From positions 2,728,001 through 2,792,000 of the forward strand of contig NZ_CP026951.1 in assembly GCF_003065485.1 (NCBI RefSeq): 64,000 nucleotides of DNA, in the 5' to 3' direction. The translations under genes were made by a program, and so were the position numbers. The DNA is from Salinibacterium hongtaonis. GTDB lineage: Bacteria > Actinomycetota > Actinomycetes > Actinomycetales > Microbacteriaceae. How positions within the stretch are numbered: the stretch's first letter is position 1; every line of letters begins with the position of its first letter. Below the pieces are notes generated by a model. The model did no database searches and was not told the origin of the DNA. It saw nothing but the letters and a program-made list of their open reading frames with translations. Below, piece by piece: positions 1-7,794 of the stretch.

Positions 1-19
1 CTCAGCGGACGCGGCGCAC

Positions 20-67
20 GCGCGGGGACAGGGGCGGGGTGCACGGCGCAGGCGCGGGGACAGGGGC
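20..67. repeat. Two direct repeats of a 16-bp GC-rich unit, 32-bp period
   Basis: The 16-mer GCGCGGGGACAGGGGC occurs at 20-35 and again at 52-67, so the period is 32 bp. It lies in the first 166 bases, which contain no convincing coding region apart from whatever enters from the left edge. Its function cannot be told from the window. Confidence 0.6.
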
Positions 68-166
68 CGGGCCGTGCGCCGGCCGCTCGGCAAAACACTC
101 AGGGGGAGGGCCTGGCTTGCGCACCTGGGCTGGCGTAGCATCCTGGCACCAATGCAAGGAGGCATC

Positions 167-610
167 ATGGCGAATCTCGTTGTGCACTTTGAAATTCACG
201 CGACAGAACCACAGAAACTCCTCGACTTCTACTCGCAGCTCTTCAACTGGAAGTTCACCCAGTACGGCGAAATGTCGTACTGGATGATCGACACCGGCGA
301 CGGGGCAATCAACACGGCGCGGCAGCCGGGCCATGGCATCAACGGCGGGCTCACCGAGCGCGAGGGTCCGCGACCCGAACCCGGCTCGGCCGTCAACGGC
401 TGCAACATCGTGGTCGGCGTTGCGGATGCCGACGCGGCCTTCGCAAAAGCTCTAGAGCTCGGGGGCACCGAGGCGATGGCGCTTGAGGACATGGAGGGAA
501 TCGGCCGCACCGCCTACATTCTCGACCCGGACAACAATCTGTTCGGCATCCTCTCTGAGGTGTTCTCGGATGGCACCAATGTGATGGACGGGACGGACGC
601 AGGGGCCTGA
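167..610 (+). CDS. VOC family (glyoxalase/bleomycin-resistance fold) protein
   Basis: A 147-residue single-domain protein of the vicinal oxygen chelate superfamily. The N-terminal beta strand VVHFEIHA (residues 5-12) is followed by KLLDFYSQLFNWKF, the usual first helix and strand. The C-terminal strand YILDPDNNLFGI matches the conserved DP-G-N-FG ending of the family. The start at 167 is preceded by AAGGAGG at 156-162; an upstream in-frame start at 74 lacks such a site. The gene stands alone, convergent with the IclR gene. The substrate is unknown; the family includes glyoxalases, dioxygenases and antibiotic-binding proteins, and nothing here ties it to the meta-cleavage genes nearby. Confidence 0.85.
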   Translation: MANLVVHFEIHATEPQKLLDFYSQLFNWKFTQYGEMSYWMIDTGDGAINTARQPGHGINGGLTEREGPRPEPGSAVNGCNIVVGVADADAAFAKALELGGTEAMALEDMEGIGRTAYILDPDNNLFGILSEVFSDGTNVMDGTDAGA

Positions 611-639
611 CACGAGGGCCCGTCAGCGCCGCGGGCCCG

Positions 640-1410
640 TCAGCGCCGAGGGGCCGCGAACCCCAGGCGAGCCGAGAACTCGTCGGCCGCGGCGCGCACC
701 TCGTCAGCCCACTCGTCGTCGGCACGCTGAGCGAAGCGGGCGGTGGGCACCGAGACGCTGATCGCGGCGACGACCGCGCCGGTCGAGTCGCGCACGGGGG
801 CGGCGACGCAGCTCACGTCGGGTGTCGATTCTTCGCGCTCGAACGCCACCCCGCTCTCGCGGACGAGTGCGAGGTCCTCTTCGAGCTCAGGCAGGGTGCG
901 GATGCTGCTCGCGGTCATCACCGGCAGCTGGTCGGCATCCGGAAACAGTTCACGCAGCCGCGGCGGCGACAGGTACGCAAGCATCGCCTTGCCGAGCCCC
1001 GTGGCGTTGGCGGGCAGGCGGTGACCAATGCTCGAGGGCAGGCGCAGGTTGTCGCGCGCTTCGACTTTGGCCAGGTAGAACACGTCGGCGCCTTCGAGCA
1101 CGGCGACGCTCACGGTTTCGCCCAGCCGCGCCGAGAGCTCGCGCGCCGCTTCGTTAGCTGCCGTGAGCATGTCGAAGCGAGAGGAGTAGGCGTTGCCCAG
1201 CTGCAGCAGCCGCACCCCGAGCCGATAGGCGCCACTCTCGTCCTTCTGTAGATAGTCGCGGGCGACGAGCGTTGCGAGCAGTTCATGCACGGATGTTCGG
1301 GGCAGCCCCGTGAGTCGCACTACGTCGGGCGCGCTGAGGGGGGCGTCGCCATCGAGGAACAGCTCGAGGATGTCGAGGGTGCGCACGACGGCGGGAGTGA
1401 GGCGGGCCAT
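640..1410 (-). CDS. IclR family transcriptional regulator
   Basis: A 256-residue regulator. An N-terminal winged helix-turn-helix lies at about residues 8-65 (TLDILELF, then LTGLPRTSVHELLATL), followed by the IclR effector-binding domain (residues 80-250) with the typical GLGKAMLAYLSP segment. It is transcribed divergently from the mhpF-type/mhpE-type/mhpD-type operon across a 150-bp gap. IclR proteins commonly regulate a neighbouring catabolic operon, so it is the likely regulator of that pathway. A near-perfect 18-bp palindrome overlapping the operon promoter (1489-1506) is the best candidate operator. Its effector is unknown; a pathway intermediate such as 2-oxopent-4-enoate is a guess. 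Confidence 0.9.
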   Translation of the reverse strand: MARLTPAVVRTLDILELFLDGDAPLSAPDVVRLTGLPRTSVHELLATLVARDYLQKDESGAYRLGVRLLQLGNAYSSRFDMLTAANEAARELSARLGETVSVAVLEGADVFYLAKVEARDNLRLPSSIGHRLPANATGLGKAMLAYLSPPRLRELFPDADQLPVMTASSIRTLPELEEDLALVRESGVAFEREESTPDVSCVAAPVRDSTGAVVAAISVSVPTARFAQRADDEWADEVRAAADEFSARLGFAAPRR

Positions 1411-1467
1411 GCCTAATCAATACTCGGCTGAAGCGGCAGGCGCAAATGCTGGCGGATGCTCGCCCAA

Positions 1468-1506
1468 TTGACATCGACACCTCAACCGTGTTCGATATAT
1501 AGAACA
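1468..1506 (+). promoter_or_regulatory. Promoter and palindromic operator of the meta-cleavage operon
   Basis: A perfect TTGACA -35 hexamer lies at 1468-1473. About 17-20 bp downstream the AT-rich stretch TTCGATATATAG supplies the -10 region. The palindrome TGTTCGATATATAGAACA (1489-1506) has 5-bp perfect arms and only one mismatched pair in its core, and it covers the -10 region. This placement suits a repressor, presumably the divergent IclR protein. The start codon of the first gene is 54 bp further on. Confidence 0.6.
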
Positions 1507-1560
1507 GACGCCGAAACTTCGAACGAGTGCTCGCGCGTAATTCCCACAGAAAGGCACCGA

Positions 1561-2502
1561 ATGAGCCACGTCGCTACCGCGGCCATCATCGGATCCGGCA
1601 ATATCGGCACCGACCTCATGATCAAGATCCTCCGCGGCAGCGGAACCCTCAAGGTTGTTGCCCTCGTGGGCATCGACCCCGAATCCGACGGACTGCGCCG
1701 GGCCGCGAGCATGGGCATCGCCGCGATCTCCTCAGGCGTGGACGGGCTCATCGAGCACGACCTCTTCGCCGACCTCGACTTCGTCTTCGATGCCACCTCG
1801 GCCCGCGCCCACGTCTACAACTCGGAGAAGCTGCTCGCGGCCAAGCCCAGCATCCGCCTCATCGACCTCACTCCTGCGGCGATCGGCCCCTACTGCGTGC
1901 CCGTCGTCAACCTCGAAGAGAACCTCGACGCCTCCAACGTGAACATGGTCACCTGCGGCGGCCAGGCCACCATCCCGATCGTCTCGGCCATCGCCAGCCA
2001 GGTGCCCGTCGCCTACGCCGAGATCGTCGCCTCCATCGCCAGCAAGTCGGCTGGCCCCGGAACCCGCGCCAACATCGACGAATTCACCGAAACAACTTCG
2101 GAGGCGCTCGTCAAGGTGGGCGGTGCGCAGTTCGGCAAGGCCGTCATCGTACTGAACCCCGCCGAGCCGCCCCTCATGATGCGCGACACCGTCTTCACCC
2201 TCAGCGAGGATGGCGACCGCGCCGCAATCGAGACGGCTGTCGAAGACATGGTCGCCAGGGTGAACTCGTATGTTCCCGGCTACCGCCTCAAGCAGCGCGT
2301 GCAGTTCGACGAGATCACAACCCCTGTCGTTGTCCCCGGTTTCGGACCGTTCACGGGGCTCAAGACGAGCGTCTTTCTTGAAGTAGAGGGCGCCGCCCAC
2401 TACCTGCCCGCCTACGCCGGCAACCTCGACATCATGACCTCGGCCGCCCTGCGCACCGCCGAGACCATGGCCCTGCGCATGAACAAGGAGGCGGCAGCAT
2501 GA
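1561..2502 (+). CDS. Acetaldehyde dehydrogenase (acetylating)
   Basis: A 313-residue NAD-dependent acetaldehyde dehydrogenase of the MhpF/BphJ/DmpF family, which converts acetaldehyde and CoA to acetyl-CoA. The N-terminal Rossmann motif [10 protein letters not shown] spans residues 9-18. The catalytic cysteine is C132 in [12 protein letters not shown]. Length matches the family. The chosen start at 1561 begins at the conserved MSHVA region and is preceded by AGAAAGG; the reading frame extends further upstream but through the promoter. It is the first gene of a three-gene operon and overlaps the aldolase gene by 4 bp. In this family the enzyme forms a complex with the aldolase, which channels acetaldehyde directly. 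Confidence 0.95.
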   Translation: MSHVATAAIIGSGNIGTDLMIKILRGSGTLKVVALVGIDPESDGLRRAASMGIAAISSGVDGLIEHDLFADLDFVFDATSARAHVYNSEKLLAAKPSIRLIDLTPAAIGPYCVPVVNLEENLDASNVNMVTCGGQATIPIVSAIASQVPVAYAEIVASIASKSAGPGTRANIDEFTETTSEALVKVGGAQFGKAVIVLNPAEPPLMMRDTVFTLSEDGDRAAIETAVEDMVARVNSYVPGYRLKQRVQFDEITTPVVVPGFGPFTGLKTSVFLEVEGAAHYLPAYAGNLDIMTSAALRTAETMALRMNKEAAA

Positions 2503-3536
2503 CCGCATTCGACCCCACGACCGACAAACTTTTCATCTCGGATGTAACCCTGCGCGACGGCAGCCACGCCGTTCGCCACCAGTACACGCTGCAGAACGTG
2601 CGCGACATCGTCTCGGCCCTCGACAAGGCTGGCGTCGACAGCGTCGAGGTCGCGCACGGCGACGGCCTTGCCGGCTCCACCGTTAACTACGGCTTCGGCG
2701 CACACTCCGACGTCGAGTGGATCGAGGCCGCCGCCGAGGTCGCCGAGAACATTGCCATCGCCACCCTGCTTCTGCCGGGTGTCGGCACGATCCACGACCT
2801 CAAGCGCGCAGCATCCGCCGGCGTCAGCTACGTGCGTGTTGCAACGCACTGCACCGAGGCGGATGTTTCGGCTCAGCACATTGAGACCGCTCGCGAGATC
2901 GGGCTCAACACCACGGGCTTTCTCATGATGAGCGCCATGACGACTCCCGCTGAACTCGGCAAGCAGGCCAAGCTCATGGAGGGCTACGGCGCCCAGTGCA
3001 TCTACGTGGTCGACTCCAGCGGAGCCCAGACCATGAACGACGTGACCGACCGCGTCAACGCCCTGCGGGACGTGCTCGACCCCACCACTGAGATCGGCGT
3101 TCACGCCCACCACAACCTGTCGCTCGGCGTCGCCAACTCGGTCGCCGCCGTCGAGGCCGGCGCCAACCGCGTCGACGCAAGCCTCACGGGCATGGGTGCA
3201 GGGGCTGGCAACGCCCCGCTCGAGGTGTTCATCGCCGTCGCCGACAAGATGGGCTGGAACCACGGCACCGACCTCGTCGCGCTCATGAACGCGGCCGACG
3301 ACATCGTTCGCCCGCTTCAGGTTCGCCCCGTGCAGGTCGACCGTGAGACGCTAAGCCTGGGTTATGCGGGCGTCTACTCCAGCTTCTTGCTGCACGCGGA
3401 AGCAGCATCCGCCAAGTACGGCATCTCGACGATGGAGATCCTCTTCGAGCTCGGCCGCCGCCGCATGGTGGGCGGGCAAGAAGACATGATCGTCGACGTT
3501 GCACTCGACCTACTCGACGCACGCAAGGGAGCATGA
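2499..3536 (+). CDS. 4-hydroxy-2-oxovalerate aldolase
   Basis: A 345-residue class II pyruvate aldolase of the MhpE/BphI/DmpG family, which splits 4-hydroxy-2-oxovalerate into pyruvate and acetaldehyde. Active-site residues are visible: R19-D20 in VTLRDGSH, catalytic H23, and metal ligands H202 and H204 in [11 protein letters not shown]. The C-terminal extension typical of the family (the dehydrogenase-binding domain) is present after about residue 285. The gene overlaps the preceding dehydrogenase by ATGA and the following hydratase by 4 bp, so the three are almost certainly translationally coupled. Confidence 0.96.
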   Translation: MTAFDPTTDKLFISDVTLRDGSHAVRHQYTLQNVRDIVSALDKAGVDSVEVAHGDGLAGSTVNYGFGAHSDVEWIEAAAEVAENIAIATLLLPGVGTIHDLKRAASAGVSYVRVATHCTEADVSAQHIETAREIGLNTTGFLMMSAMTTPAELGKQAKLMEGYGAQCIYVVDSSGAQTMNDVTDRVNALRDVLDPTTEIGVHAHHNLSLGVANSVAAVEAGANRVDASLTGMGAGAGNAPLEVFIAVADKMGWNHGTDLVALMNAADDIVRPLQVRPVQVDRETLSLGYAGVYSSFLLHAEAASAKYGISTMEILFELGRRRMVGGQEDMIVDVALDLLDARKGA

Positions 3537-4327
3537 GAATGAGCCTGACCACCACGGCCACCGAGGCTCTCGGCACCGCCCTGCTCACGGCACACGAAAC
3601 GCAGCAGCCGATCGCGCCGCTCACTACGACGGCGCCCGACATGACCGTCGAGGATGCCTACGGGGTGCAGATGCACCAGGTCGCCGCGTGGAAGAACGCC
3701 GGCCGCCGCGTCATCGGCTACAAGGTCGGCCTCACGTCGCTCGCAATGCAGAAGCAGCTCGGCGTCGATCAGCCCGACTTCGGGCACCTATTCGACGACA
3801 TGCTTCTGGATGCTTCTGCCCCGGTTTCGCTCGCCGGATTCATCGCCCCGCGCATCGAGCCCGAGATCTCCTTCGTGCTCAGCAAGGATGTAACGGGCCC
3901 CGGCCTCACTATCGAGGAGCTTGCGGATGCTGTCGACCACGCGGTGATCTCGCTCGAAATCATCGATTCGCGCATCGCCGACTGGAAGATCACGCTCGCC
4001 GACACGATCGCCGACAACGCATCATCCGGTGCCGTTCTCGTGGGCGAGGGCACCGCTCAGCTCGACGGCGTCGATCTGGCAGCTCTGCCCGTGAGCATGC
4101 GCCGTAACGGCGAAACCGTGGGCGAAGGTGTTGGCGCGGCCGTGCTCGGGCATCCGCTTGAGGGCGCGCTGTGGTTGGCCAACACCCTGGGCTCGCTCGG
4201 GCAGACGTTGCCCGCAGGCTCACTCATCATGGCCGGCTCCATCACGGCCGCCGTGGCGATCGCCCCCGGCGACACGATTTCGGCGTCGTTCGGCGAGCTC
4301 GGCACCCTCGACGTCACGTTCGCGTAG
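3533..4327 (+). CDS. 2-oxopent-4-enoate hydratase (2-keto-4-pentenoate hydratase)
   Basis: A 264-residue member of the fumarylacetoacetase-like hydratase family (MhpD/BphH/XylJ/TesE type). It hydrates 2-hydroxypenta-2,4-dienoate to 4-hydroxy-2-oxovalerate, the substrate of the aldolase encoded just upstream. Family motifs visible include GYKVGLTS (residues 62-69), the acidic metal-site segment EPEISFVL, and GSITAAV near the C-terminus. The ATG at 3533 overlaps the aldolase stop codon; a second ATG at 3539 is equally possible. With its neighbours it completes the last three steps of aromatic or steroid meta-cleavage. No ring-cleavage dioxygenase or C-C hydrolase lies nearby. Confidence 0.94.
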   Translation: MRMSLTTTATEALGTALLTAHETQQPIAPLTTTAPDMTVEDAYGVQMHQVAAWKNAGRRVIGYKVGLTSLAMQKQLGVDQPDFGHLFDDMLLDASAPVSLAGFIAPRIEPEISFVLSKDVTGPGLTIEELADAVDHAVISLEIIDSRIADWKITLADTIADNASSGAVLVGEGTAQLDGVDLAALPVSMRRNGETVGEGVGAAVLGHPLEGALWLANTLGSLGQTLPAGSLIMAGSITAAVAIAPGDTISASFGELGTLDVTFA

Positions 4328-4363
4328 CGGAGGCGGGCTCGCGGGCTCCCGCCCACCTCTCGC

Positions 4364-4420
4364 TGAGGGGTCCCAAATGTGTCTTCCCGATGCCGCGGAA
4401 CACGCATTAGGGACCCCTCA
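4364..4420. repeat. 57-bp imperfect palindrome, family copy 1
   Basis: One of three same-length copies (others at 7121-7177 and 10459-10515). The arms read TGAGGGGTCCCAAATG and CATTAGGGACCCCTCA, which pair over 16 bp with one mismatch and leave a loop of about 25 bases. It lies between the hydratase stop and rlmC. No target-site duplication is visible. It may act as a transcript-end hairpin or be a REP/MITE-like mobile palindrome. Confidence 0.8.
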
Positions 4421-4471
4421 ACGGTTCGCCTGACAGCTCATGCCAGCACCGGCAAATTAGACTGGGCGGCC

Positions 4472-5602
4472 ATGCAGTGCTCCTACTTCGACGCGGGTCT
4501 CTGCCTCTCGTGCACCCTTCTCCCCCAGCCGTATGCCGAACAGCTGGCCGATAAGCATGCCCACTGCCAGCGGATGCTCGCCGACTACCCCGGCATCCAG
4601 TGGATGCCCCCCGTCGCCAGCGCAGAATCTGGCTTTCGCAACAAGGCCAAGATGGTCGTCGGTGGCACCGTGGACGCGCCAACCCTGGGGCTTCTCGACG
4701 GGCAGATGCGGGGCATCGATCTGCAGGGATGCGGCATCCTGCAACCCGGGCTCACCGCCGCATTCCCCGCCATCGCCGACTTCATCACGCTCGCGGGGCT
4801 CGTGCCCTATGACGTTGCTGCCCGCCGCGGCGAACTCAAAAACGTTCTGCTCACCGAATCGGCCGACGGAGACCTCATGCTTCGATTCGTGCTGCGGTCA
4901 AGCGAATCGCTGCCGCGCATCCGCAAGCACCTTCCGTGGCTTGAGCACCGCGTGCCGTCCCTGCGCGTGATCAGCGCCAACCTGCTGCCGGAGCATCGGG
5001 CGGCGATCGAGGGGCTCGACGAGATTCTGCTGACCGCCCAGAGCACACTGCCCATGCGGGTCGGCGATGTGGAGCTCGCGCTGCGCCCGCAAAGCTTTTT
5101 TCAAACCAACACCGCGATCGCCTCCGCGCTCTATCGCCAGGCGCACGAATGGGTCGATTCGGTGAACCCCGCAAGCGTGTGGGACCTCTATTGCGGGGTC
5201 GGCGGTTTCGCGCTGCACTGCGCAGCGCCCGGCCGCACCGTCACGGGAATCGAGGTCAGCGCCGAAGCCATCGAAAGCGCGCGGGCAGCGAGCGTCGGAT
5301 TGCCAGGAATGGCCTTCGAAACGGCGGATGCCACGGCGTTTGCTCTGGCCTCCACCGAAGCGCCCGACCTGGTGATTGTGAACCCCCCTCGTCGCGGAAT
5401 CGGGCCAGACCTCAGCGGCTGGCTCGAAGCATCCTCAGTGCAGACCGTCGTCTACTCCAGTTGCAACTCGGTCACCCTGGCCCGCGATCTCGCCGCGATG
5501 CCCTCCCTCGTGCCGACGCGGGCGCGGGTGCTCGACATGTTCCCTCACACGAATCACTACGAGGCGATCGTGCTGCTGCAACGCGTGCCGAGCCGGGGTT
5601 AG
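4472..5602 (+). CDS. rlmC: 23S rRNA (uracil-C5)-methyltransferase RlmC
   Basis: A 376-residue radical-independent, SAM-dependent m5U methyltransferase. It follows E. coli RlmC (RumB, m5U747 of 23S rRNA) nearly end to end. The N-terminus MQCSYFDAGLCLSC contains C3, C11 and C14, which with C87 (LQGCGIL) form the [4Fe-4S] ligand set. FRNKAKMVV, the SAM-binding WDLYCGVGGFALHC, VNPPRRG and the catalytic SSCN are all present. The start at 4472 is fixed by this N-terminus; the frame extends upstream through the 57-bp repeat, which is not coding. The last codons overlap the convergent exporter gene by 4 bp. The enzyme is best known from gammaproteobacteria. Confidence 0.93.
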   Translation: MQCSYFDAGLCLSCTLLPQPYAEQLADKHAHCQRMLADYPGIQWMPPVASAESGFRNKAKMVVGGTVDAPTLGLLDGQMRGIDLQGCGILQPGLTAAFPAIADFITLAGLVPYDVAARRGELKNVLLTESADGDLMLRFVLRSSESLPRIRKHLPWLEHRVPSLRVISANLLPEHRAAIEGLDEILLTAQSTLPMRVGDVELALRPQSFFQTNTAIASALYRQAHEWVDSVNPASVWDLYCGVGGFALHCAAPGRTVTGIEVSAEAIESARAASVGLPGMAFETADATAFALASTEAPDLVIVNPPRRGIGPDLSGWLEASSVQTVVYSSCNSVTLARDLAAMPSLVPTRARVLDMFPHTNHYEAIVLLQRVPSRG

Positions 5603-5925
5603 TGCTCTGCGCCGCTGACCACCTTGAGGCCGACGATGCAACCAACGAGGCCCATGATGAGCAAAATCTTGATGAGGGACGCCGGCTCATCACCCGTGAT
5701 CATCGCGTAGATCACCGTAATTGAGGCGCCGATGCCCACCCACACCGCGTAGGCCGTGGCGGTCGAAATCTCCCGCATTGCCAGCGCGAGGCCGACCATG
5801 CTGGCCGCCAGCGCAACGCCAAAAATGACGGTCGGCCACAGCTTGGTGAAGCCCTCCGACTTGCCGAGCGCGGTGGCCCAGACGGCTTCGAGAACTCCTG
5901 AGACGATCAGAATGATCCATGCCAT
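5599..5925 (-). CDS. gdx: SMR-family guanidinium exporter (Gdx/SugE type)
   Basis: A 108-residue four-helix small multidrug resistance protein. The essential proton/substrate glutamate is E13 in GVLEAVWA. The sequence follows the Gdx/SugE branch rather than EmrE: WIILIVSGVLE at the start, SMVGLALAMR, then TAYAVWVGIGA. Gdx proteins export guanidinium in exchange for protons as antiparallel dimers in the cytoplasmic membrane. The assignment is supported independently by a guanidine-III riboswitch immediately upstream (5943-5983), with a GGGAG ribosome-binding site directly after it. The gene is monocistronic and convergent with rlmC. Confidence 0.93.
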   Translation of the reverse strand: MAWIILIVSGVLEAVWATALGKSEGFTKLWPTVIFGVALAASMVGLALAMREISTATAYAVWVGIGASITVIYAMITGDEPASLIKILLIMGLVGCIVGLKVVSGAEH

Positions 5926-5942
5926 GACGATTCAACTCCCGT

Positions 5943-5983
5943 GGCCAGTCTTGTCGCGTTCCGGGTACTGAACCGTCGTCCGG
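5943..5983 (-). ncRNA. Guanidine-III riboswitch (mini-ykkC class III)
   Basis: Read on the minus strand, this 41-nt element has the same length and conserved bases as the Thermobifida fusca guanidine-III aptamer as I recall it. It begins CCGGACGA, has GUACCCGG in the middle and GCGACAAGAC near the end. The 5' CCGG can pair with the CCGG of GUACCCGG, forming the class pseudoknot. UUCAGU can pair with ACUGGC as the hairpin stem, with one wobble. Variable positions differ from the T. fusca RNA while pairing is mostly kept. The GGGAG ribosome-binding site of the exporter begins 2 nt after its 3' end, so control is probably translational. The homology claim rests on memory of the published aptamer sequence. 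Confidence 0.88.
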
Positions 5984-6006
5984 GGGTCGGTGATGACCCT
6001 GCCCCC

Positions 6007-6015
6007 AGGGTAGCA
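6007..6015 (-). promoter_or_regulatory. Candidate extended -10 promoter for the guanidinium exporter
   Basis: On the minus strand TGCTACCCT fits an extended -10 (TGN-TANNNT), placing transcription start about 15-20 nt before the riboswitch. No clear -35 is seen. The short leader between them contains GGGTC-ATCACC-GACCC, a 5-bp hairpin preceding the aptamer. Confidence 0.35.
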
Positions 6016-6133
6016 ATCCTCGGGTTGGCTAATGTGAACAGGGCCTGTGCAAGCACAACCGCAACCGCAACCGCAAGCGGCAGGGCAGCCTGCGGTTCTA
6101 GGCTGGAAGCCCCCAGTCTTTCAGGAGCGCACC

Positions 6134-6667
6134 ATGGATGCCGCAGCAGCCGATGCCACCATCGCCGCGATGCGCGATGCCATCGCGGCCACCACGAAGC
6201 GGCTCGCGGATGCCGCCGTTGCCGATGAGTCGCTCGCCGAGATGGTTACGCCGCGCCGCATCCTGTTCGTGCAGCGCGAGCCTCTGCTGCGCGAGATTGC
6301 CAGGGTGTGGCACCTGGGCGTGCTGCTCCTCGCGCGCGACGGAACCCTCTATGAGGCCGGCGTCAGCACTCGCGCAGTGGAGCCGGGCCGCCCCAACTAC
6401 CAGTCCGCATCGGGCGAGGAACGGCGAGGGCACCGTGCGGCTGCCGTGCGCGGCGGATTCGCGCCGGGGCAGACCGTCAACTTCGACGCCAGGCCGGTGT
6501 CGCTCGACCTCGAAGCCCTGACCGACGCGGCTGGCCGGGTCTATGTGCACGATGGCCGCGCTCTCGTGCGCTGGACCGCAGGTGCCACGCCCGCGACATC
6601 CATCGACTTCGCCCGCTACCTCGACGAGCGCGCCTCGCTGCTCATCGACCCACCCGCAGGAGCCTGA
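6134..6667 (+). CDS. Conserved-looking hypothetical protein
   Basis: A 177-residue protein I do not recognise. It has no signal peptide or membrane segment. The N-terminal 45 residues are alanine-rich and helical (two ADA-rich repeats). The central region WHLGVLLLARDGTLYEAG followed by TRAVEPGRPNYQS looks like a beta-rich fold. The start at 6134 is preceded by CAGGAGCG; the frame is open to 6047 but that part is a proline-glutamine run read from a CAACCG repeat. It precedes the DUF1801 gene by 48 bp on the same strand and may share its transcript. Confidence 0.7.
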   Translation: MDAAAADATIAAMRDAIAATTKRLADAAVADESLAEMVTPRRILFVQREPLLREIARVWHLGVLLLARDGTLYEAGVSTRAVEPGRPNYQSASGEERRGHRAAAVRGGFAPGQTVNFDARPVSLDLEALTDAAGRVYVHDGRALVRWTAGATPATSIDFARYLDERASLLIDPPAGA

Positions 6668-6715
6668 CCGCAGCGCACCATCCGCCTACGCCCCATCCGT
6701 TCACCTGGAGGAACC

Positions 6716-7087
6716 ATGGCAGAGAAGCCCGAAACCGTTGACGACTACATCGCGTCATTCGATGCCGAGGTGCAGGCGATGCTCCGCAGGGTGCAACTGG
6801 CCATCCACGCGGGAATCACTGAGGGCGGGGCGAGGGATGCTCCCGAAACGATCAGCTACGGAATCGTGCGGGTGTCGATCAACGGGCGCTATGGCATCTA
6901 CTTTGGCGCGTGGAAGAAGCACATCGGCATGTATCCCGTGCCGGTTTTTGAGGGCGAACTCGAGAAGGAGATCGCGCCTTACCGCTCCGGCAAAGACTCC
7001 GTGAACTTTGTCTACGGCCTCCCGCTGCCGGAGTCGCTCATCACGAAAGCCGCCGCAGAAATCACGCGTCGCACCCTGGCCCGTTAA
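6716..7087 (+). CDS. DUF1801 domain protein
   Basis: A 123-residue DUF1801 (YdhG-like) protein. The pattern TVDDYIASFDAEVQAMLRRV at residues 6-25, then ISYGIVRVSINGRYGIYFGAWKKHIGMYP and a C-terminal VNFVYGLPLPESLI, is typical of the family. Members are small soluble proteins; some have been described as frataxin-like iron chaperones, but the function is not settled. The ribosome-binding site GGAGG stands 6 nt upstream. It is followed by copy 2 of the 57-bp palindrome and then a convergent gene. Confidence 0.85.
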   Translation: MAEKPETVDDYIASFDAEVQAMLRRVQLAIHAGITEGGARDAPETISYGIVRVSINGRYGIYFGAWKKHIGMYPVPVFEGELEKEIAPYRSGKDSVNFVYGLPLPESLITKAAAEITRRTLAR

Positions 7088-7120
7088 CCCTGAGGGCGCT
7101 AGCCGCCCCCGGTTCCCTGC

Positions 7121-7177
7121 TGAGGGGTCCAAAATGCGCCTTCGCGAGCATCCTGATCATGCATTTGGGACCCCTCA
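7121..7177. repeat. 57-bp imperfect palindrome, family copy 2
   Basis: Arms TGAGGGGTCCAAAATGC and GCATTTGGGACCCCTCA pair over 17 bp with one mismatch, with a 23-base loop. It sits between two convergent genes (DUF1801 and the pyrimidine-dimer glycosylase). The length is identical to copies 1 and 3, and CTT is conserved at positions 20-22 of all three. Confidence 0.8.
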
Positions 7178-7235
7178 CGAGGCGGATCGCGCAAAGAGGC
7201 GCGCTAGAGGCGCTTTAGGGGCGCGTTAGGGCGTT

Positions 7236-7670
7236 CTAGCCGAGCGGGCGCTCCCACGGCGCGATCGGGCCCGGCACCACCGTGAAAACGGGATGCGCGG
7301 GCGGCAGCACGCGCGAGTCGAGCTCTGCGGCGCGGTCAGGGCTGCGCACCCGCAGCTTGGCCAGCAGGTGGCCCCATTCATACGCGAGCTGACCCTCCGC
7401 AAGGGGGATCGGCGGCACCGCGCCCCGGCCCACGATCTTCTCGCGGGCAAATCGATAGCCGCGGGCATCCGCTTCGTCCACGATTGCCGAGAGAAAAGCG
7501 CCGAGCGAGGCCATCGGGTCATCGCATTCCCGAAATCGCACGAGCTGCGGATGATTGCTGTAGCCGCCAGACTGCTTGCCGATCACCGACTGCGCGAGCA
7601 GGCCCTCCCGCCAACACGCCACGAGAGCCTGGCGGTCAAGAAGGCTCGGATGCACCGACCACAGCCTCAT
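7236..7670 (-). CDS. Pyrimidine dimer DNA glycosylase/endonuclease V-like protein
   Basis: A 144-residue protein of the Pyr_excise family (bacterial relatives of T4 endonuclease V). Recognisable features are the N-terminal MRLWSVHPSLLDRQALVACWREGLLAQ and the GYSNHPQLVRFRE segment at about residues 36-48. Family members remove UV-induced pyrimidine dimers by glycosylase/AP-lyase chemistry; the activity of this short bacterial branch is inferred from homology. The gene is monocistronic and convergent with DUF1801. A C-terminal YEWGHLLAKL segment is also typical. Confidence 0.82.
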   Translation of the reverse strand: MRLWSVHPSLLDRQALVACWREGLLAQSVIGKQSGGYSNHPQLVRFRECDDPMASLGAFLSAIVDEADARGYRFAREKIVGRGAVPPIPLAEGQLAYEWGHLLAKLRVRSPDRAAELDSRVLPPAHPVFTVVPGPIAPWERPLG

Positions 7671-7713
7671 CGGATGCTCGCATCACCCAGCGAAAAAGGC
7701 GTCATTACTCAAC

Positions 7714-7757
7714 GCTAGTGGTGGCCAGCAGCGACGCTAGTGGCGGCCAGCGGCGAC
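7714..7757. repeat. 22-bp tandem duplication
   Basis: Two adjacent units, 7714-7735 and 7736-7757, share GCTAGTGG-GGCCAGC-GCGAC and differ at two positions. They lie at the truncated 5' border of the DUF664 remnant and probably mark the deletion or recombination that removed its beginning. Confidence 0.65.
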
Positions 7758-7794
7758 GCCGTTCGCAAGCCCCAGGATCACTGCCGCGTGCACC

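Noticed and set aside
1732-3263. Two long minus-strand open frames (258 and 283 codons) opposite the dehydrogenase and aldolase genes
   Set aside because: They mirror the codon bias of the plus-strand genes, encode Gly/Val/Asp-rich sequence with no domain features, and the plus-strand frames have complete active sites.
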